DNA of 64,000 bases, from assembly GCA_027578915.1 (NCBI GenBank), contig JANBTT010000010.1:124001-188000 (forward strand), given 5' to 3'. The stretch is from Coemansia sp. RSA 1200 (Eukaryota > Kickxellomycota > Kickxellomycetes > Kickxellales > Kickxellaceae). Below, piece after piece: positions 60,201-64,000 of this stretch. Position 1 is the first letter of the stretch. Every line of letters begins with the position of its first letter. The notes below the pieces were generated by a model. The model was given only the letters and a program-made list of their open reading frames with translations. It was not told where the DNA came from and made no database searches. Both the position numbers and the translations under genes were made by a program.

Positions 60201-63200
60201 CGCACTCTATAAGCCCAGTCGATTCCATGCCAAAGCCTCCATTATTGGTAGCTACGTCAACGATGGCCGCAACCGCATCAGCTACGGCGGCAGATATGGC
60301 AACTCCTGCATCGCTTAAAATGACCCCGGCTCCAAGCATTGTCGACTTTCAGACACCAACTCCAACAATGCAGTCATTGAATAACCCTAAGGGTGGCGAC
60401 TCAACCGATGAGCACTCGTTGGGACAGCTTGCAACTGCTGACAACAGTCCGGCTACACTTACGAGTAATAATCCTGGATCGCTTCCTGCACACAGCACTA
60501 TTGCACAGTCGGCAATTCCTGAGGAATCTGAGGCGGTGTACTCAACAAGAAACACATCGAATGTACTCACCAACTTGTCTGTCATTCCAGCAAGAGCAGC
60601 ACAGTCGCAGATTGTCCCTGGAGGCAGTAAGAGTATTGGTGGTGCTGTAAAGGCTTCATTTGCCTCGTCCAAAGCGTTGATTCCAGATCATTACGGATTT
60701 ATCAGCACACCATACGACGATGTTGGCAAGAGTGGCAGATCTTGGCTCCATGATACGCCAACCCCAGCTTCGGTTAGCGATGCGGGAAATCCACATGAGA
60801 TGATAGATCCTCACGAGCTCCAACGCTCTGTTTACATTGAGAAGTCTCTGAACCCAGTAGCTTGGCTGAAGCGGGTGTCTGCAAGGCACATCCAGAAGTA
60901 TCAGATGAACGAGAAGGCACACAGTAGGAAACCACAGACCTCTACGGCATTGCCATCGTCAGCCCCTCGATATGGTCTAGCATCGCTGCCAAGCATTCGA
61001 AAGCTGCGCGGCTGGCTTGCATCTTACAAGGCAAAGGCAATGTACACTAAACATGTGATCCCGAGACATGTATTGGCATATCAGCGGATGGAAAACAACG
61101 GTGATGTGGGGACATCTTCGGAAATGGATAACGCGATTAGATCATATGCTGCCACGCATGTAAAGACAGAACATGGCATACCCGATGCTACCAGCGACAA
61201 AGACAATAGCCACCGCCGCCAGCCATCTGACCTACATCTTCTGTCGTTGGGCACAGGTGATGCAATGAAATCAGAGCCTGTTAGTAATCTGCAGTATCCG
61301 GCTGTTAATAGGGCAGATGTTAGCCGTGGTGCCGATGGTCTTCCTGAATCGATGACGTTGCTCAATAGTAATGGCAAACAACAAAGCGCACACCATTCGT
61401 CTGTTAGTTTGCCGTCTTTTACAAACATCATCAATCCTCGTAAGCCACGGAAAGTCTCTGTTACTCAGATGCCTGGATCCATGCTGCCATCGCTCAATAT
61501 GGGCGACCTTCAGAACGCAGCAGCAAGTGTAATTCGTCTTGGTAGCGCAGCCAACGGGCCAGATTCCACGATCCACCTTTCAAAACAAGCTGTTGTTCGT
61601 GTCAATGCGATTGAATCTAGCTGGGTGCCCATCTGGATTCTTGTTTCAAAAGGAGCTGTCGATACTCTTGTCGGTTCTGAACAAGCATATTGGTTTAAAT
61701 GGGCGGATAGTTTGCACAAACTAGTCTATGCCATGAAGGCACCGCTTCTGCAAGTATCAGGCGGAGACCTTGTACACTTTGCTGACATTCCTGTTGCCTC
61801 CTCTTTTCTCAAAGCCTTTCTGCTCAACAATGCGACAGTTCCAGCTGCTGAGAACACGGGACTGAGTAATTTGGGTGCACGGATTGGCGGCCTCTTGATG
61901 CTTGGCCCAGATCGTCAAGCCAAAGCAGCAGGTGTCATACGCGGAAATACTGATGCGAACAAGGCAGACAGCAGCAACAATGTTTTTAGAGACAGTGGTA
62001 CTACCACGTTTGGTCGATATGGGGTGCAAATAGATGCTGCCACTCGCACTGCTTTCAGCGGATGGCTTAAACAGCTGAGCCAGGACCGCAACTGGATCAA
62101 CATCGTTCAGATGATTGCCGACTGGGCCGTTGGCAGCAGTCTTTTATTATGCACGCAATCGGACCTCATTCTAGATAACCAAGCGGATGAAAACGTCAGT
62201 CGCGAGTTTCAGTGTGCTGAGGATATCCCTGTTGTTGGTACAGCAGTGTCAAGGGCGCTTTTGTCCTTTTGGCGCCAAGGCACGACAGACGATCATCACC
62301 TGGCTGATCCGCGAATTGAAGGTGATTTTAAAACGGGGAATTCGAACACCTCGTTCGAGGGGCTGCTTACGTTATCAAAGCTCTTGGCTTTGGGAAACAC
62401 TGTTTCCTCGAGTACGTCAAAGTACCGCGGTTTTATTGTAAAGAAGCGCAGAACCGTTCCACAGCCATCGGGAATATACGGTAATTCAGGAAATAATGGC
62501 AGGCACACTGGAAGCAATAATGTTGCTGGCGGAGGCGCCAATCCAACATCTTCTATGTCGCTGACATCGTCTGGAAACGCGGATGGCAGTACATCCAGCG
62601 CTACAACCCTGAGCAGCTCGCCCTACGCCGGATCAGTTGTAGTGCCTTCCGGGTCAAGTGTGGTTGAGCCTCTGTTGGATGTGCGAATCCTTGTTGGCTC
62701 CCACGGCCAGGAAGACGTGGCGGTTCCTTCGACTGGAGCAAGTGCGCTCAAGAGCCGTGATGCCGAGTCCATCTATATTAAAAGATGGCGGTACGCGCAA
62801 AAGCTAGCGAGTCGGGCTACGCATGATGCGCGGGTGGCTACTGGCGAGATCGAGGAGACTGAGGAGGGCGAGGAGAGAGAGGACGGGGAGGATGAAAAGG
62901 CCGAAAACACGCAGACCGATCCTGTGGAGGACTGGCCTGATCCTGATGGCAACATGATGGAAGCGGAGGATGCACTACGGCGCGTATGTATCTCAACTAA
63001 CCCTGTGTCATTGCGATGGTGGTCGCAGTTGCAGATGCGTCCAATCGGCGCATCCAAGGACGTCCGGTGGGTTGCGTTCATTCCTCCGCTGCTTCACGCC
63101 AGTAGCTCTCGGCTCGCAGGCAGCGGCGATCAGCAGAGTCCGTTGCCGCCGACTGCTAGTCACAGAGATGAGGGGATTGAAGAGGAAGAGGAAAAGATGA

Positions 63201-64000
63201 CAGAACAAACATCGTCCGATGTGCGCGAGTGGTGCCAGAGTAGTTCCAACGTGGCTCAATGGTATATCGGCGATGTCGACTCCGCCTATCAAGCACAACA
63301 TCTGGGCGTGCATAGACCACTTGGCCTGCAAAAGGTGTTGGAGGGGACATTTACGCAGCTAACGGAGAGCGTCCTACCAACAGACAGTCGCTCCTCAGCG
63401 GACTCGCTAGAGTGGAGTGCGCGGCTCAAGCATGAGGCAGAGAGACTCGGGTACTGCATGGCTCATGGGTGGTACACTAGCAGCCAGCTGGAGCAGCAGA
63501 AGCAAAGCCAGGACGCTACTGATGACACGCCGCTGCCTATGGCTAGCAGTGTCGGCAGCGGCGCGACAAACCCACTATCGGCCACTACGCTGGTTCTTTA
63601 CATGCTTATTCCGCATTCTAGTCTTATGGTCACGTGGATAGCCATGTCCGAAGCGTCAACCATAGCGCTGCGCTCCTTTGAGAAGACGCTTGGCAGCTTA
63701 ATAGCTCGCACATCGCTTGGCGTTCCATCGTCAACCACGACAGTCAGTAGCCAGGTTCCGTGGCCGGCAGTTGTTGTGCATCCGCTGCCGCTGGATCTAA
63801 TGTCTTTGTGGTACAGCGGAGGGCGCCCGCGAGCTGCTCCGTCGGCGCAGGAGACGGCGATGTCGGTGTACAACCGCTGCCCAGAGTTTCTTTCTCCCGT
63901 GCCGTCCATATTGGTGGCGTCTCCAGCAGCTTCGCATTATTCGCAAGCACCAGCGGCACCATTTGGAGGAGAGGCAGCGGGAACAAACACTGCTTGTGCA
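57230..64000 (+). CDS. MED13: Mediator complex subunit 13-like protein (partial, 3' end outside window)
   Basis: Large subunit of the Mediator CDK8 kinase module, which blocks Mediator-Pol II contact; nuclear. Exon 1 is 57230-57262 (MSHLNTNVIAL). The intron 57263-57388 has a GTAAGT donor and GATAG acceptor, phase 0. Exon 2 then stays open for 2204 codons to the window edge, so at least 2215 residues. The N-terminal domain contains SIQWRRYKCS, CWEVWVFHTVIP, the block PLAAVRIAPLGIPAMLMSVP, and LYPQRLVLIDEEMSL. Acidic EG-repeat and Met/Asp-rich disordered regions follow. YGFISTPYDDVGKSGRSWLH is seen near nt 60690. The C-terminal PIWI-like part includes LVLYMLIPHSSLMVTWIAMSE and VHPLPLDLMSLWYSGG near nt 63590-63820. 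Order and size fit MED13/Srb9. No stop is seen, so the end lies beyond 64000. Confidence 0.78.
58861..58911 (+). repeat. GGCGAG hexanucleotide repeat in MED13-like gene
   Basis: Repeated GGCGAG/GGCGAA units encode an alternating Glu-Gly stretch followed by an acidic segment. A slippage-type coding microsatellite in a disordered region. Confidence 0.85.

Noticed and set aside
1..64000. CRISPR array, operons or bacterial elements
   Set aside because: Introns, single-gene promoters and eukaryote-only genes throughout; no direct repeats with regular spacers.

Overview
The window is nuclear DNA of a filamentous, probably early-diverging fungus. The housekeeping genes are fungal in type: PER1, PBI2, HIS3, MGR2, RKI1, an ESA1-type MYST acetyltransferase and an IRA/neurofibromin Ras-GAP. 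Several others are genes that filamentous and early fungi keep but budding yeasts have lost or diverged: NUP43, a TMEM70-like protein, an Arb2/FAM172-like protein and a dynein light intermediate chain. Introns are few and mostly short. The F-box-like multigene family recalls the large AT-rich families of Kickxellomycotina (Coemansia-like). That placement is inference and no marker was searched.

Layout. 1-3970: 3' three quarters of the RNA polymerase I largest subunit. 4.4-13.6 kb: an AT-rich accessory island with five paralogous F-box-like genes, a gene remnant, a tandem duplication and a small inverted-repeat element at the duplication breakpoint. 14.2-25.3 kb: a TMEM70-like mitochondrial gene convergent with a very large two-exon neurofibromin/IRA gene. 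25.3-31.1 kb: almost gene-free, with one isolated exon-like ORF. 31.1-34.4 kb: an unrecognised two-exon gene with Trp-containing helical repeats and a Ser/Gln-rich tail. 34.8-46.1 kb: compact housekeeping genes PBI2, PER1, NUP43, ESA1, a GH20 hexosaminidase, an Arb2-domain gene and three-exon RKI1. 46.9-57.2 kb: dynein light intermediate chain, TAF1A/Rrn11-like Pol I factor, a cytosolic 5'-nucleotidase-family phosphatase, HIS3, MGR2 and a small C2HC zinc-finger gene. 57.2-64 kb: a MED13-like Mediator subunit whose reading frame is still open at the window edge.

Functional links. Two genes serve Pol I transcription (RPA190 and the TAF1A-like factor) and two serve chromatin/Pol II (ESA1, MED13). 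PER1 acts on GPI anchors, and RKI1 and HIS3 are metabolically adjacent because ribose-5-phosphate feeds PRPP and then histidine. They are not in operons. The F-box island is the part of the window that is evolving: it shows duplication, a conversion-like tract, a frameshifted tail and a chimeric stop codon supplied by a terminal inverted repeat. Gene starts were set at the first ATG that fits the family alignment, and introns were inferred from GT/AG sites, phase and protein continuity.
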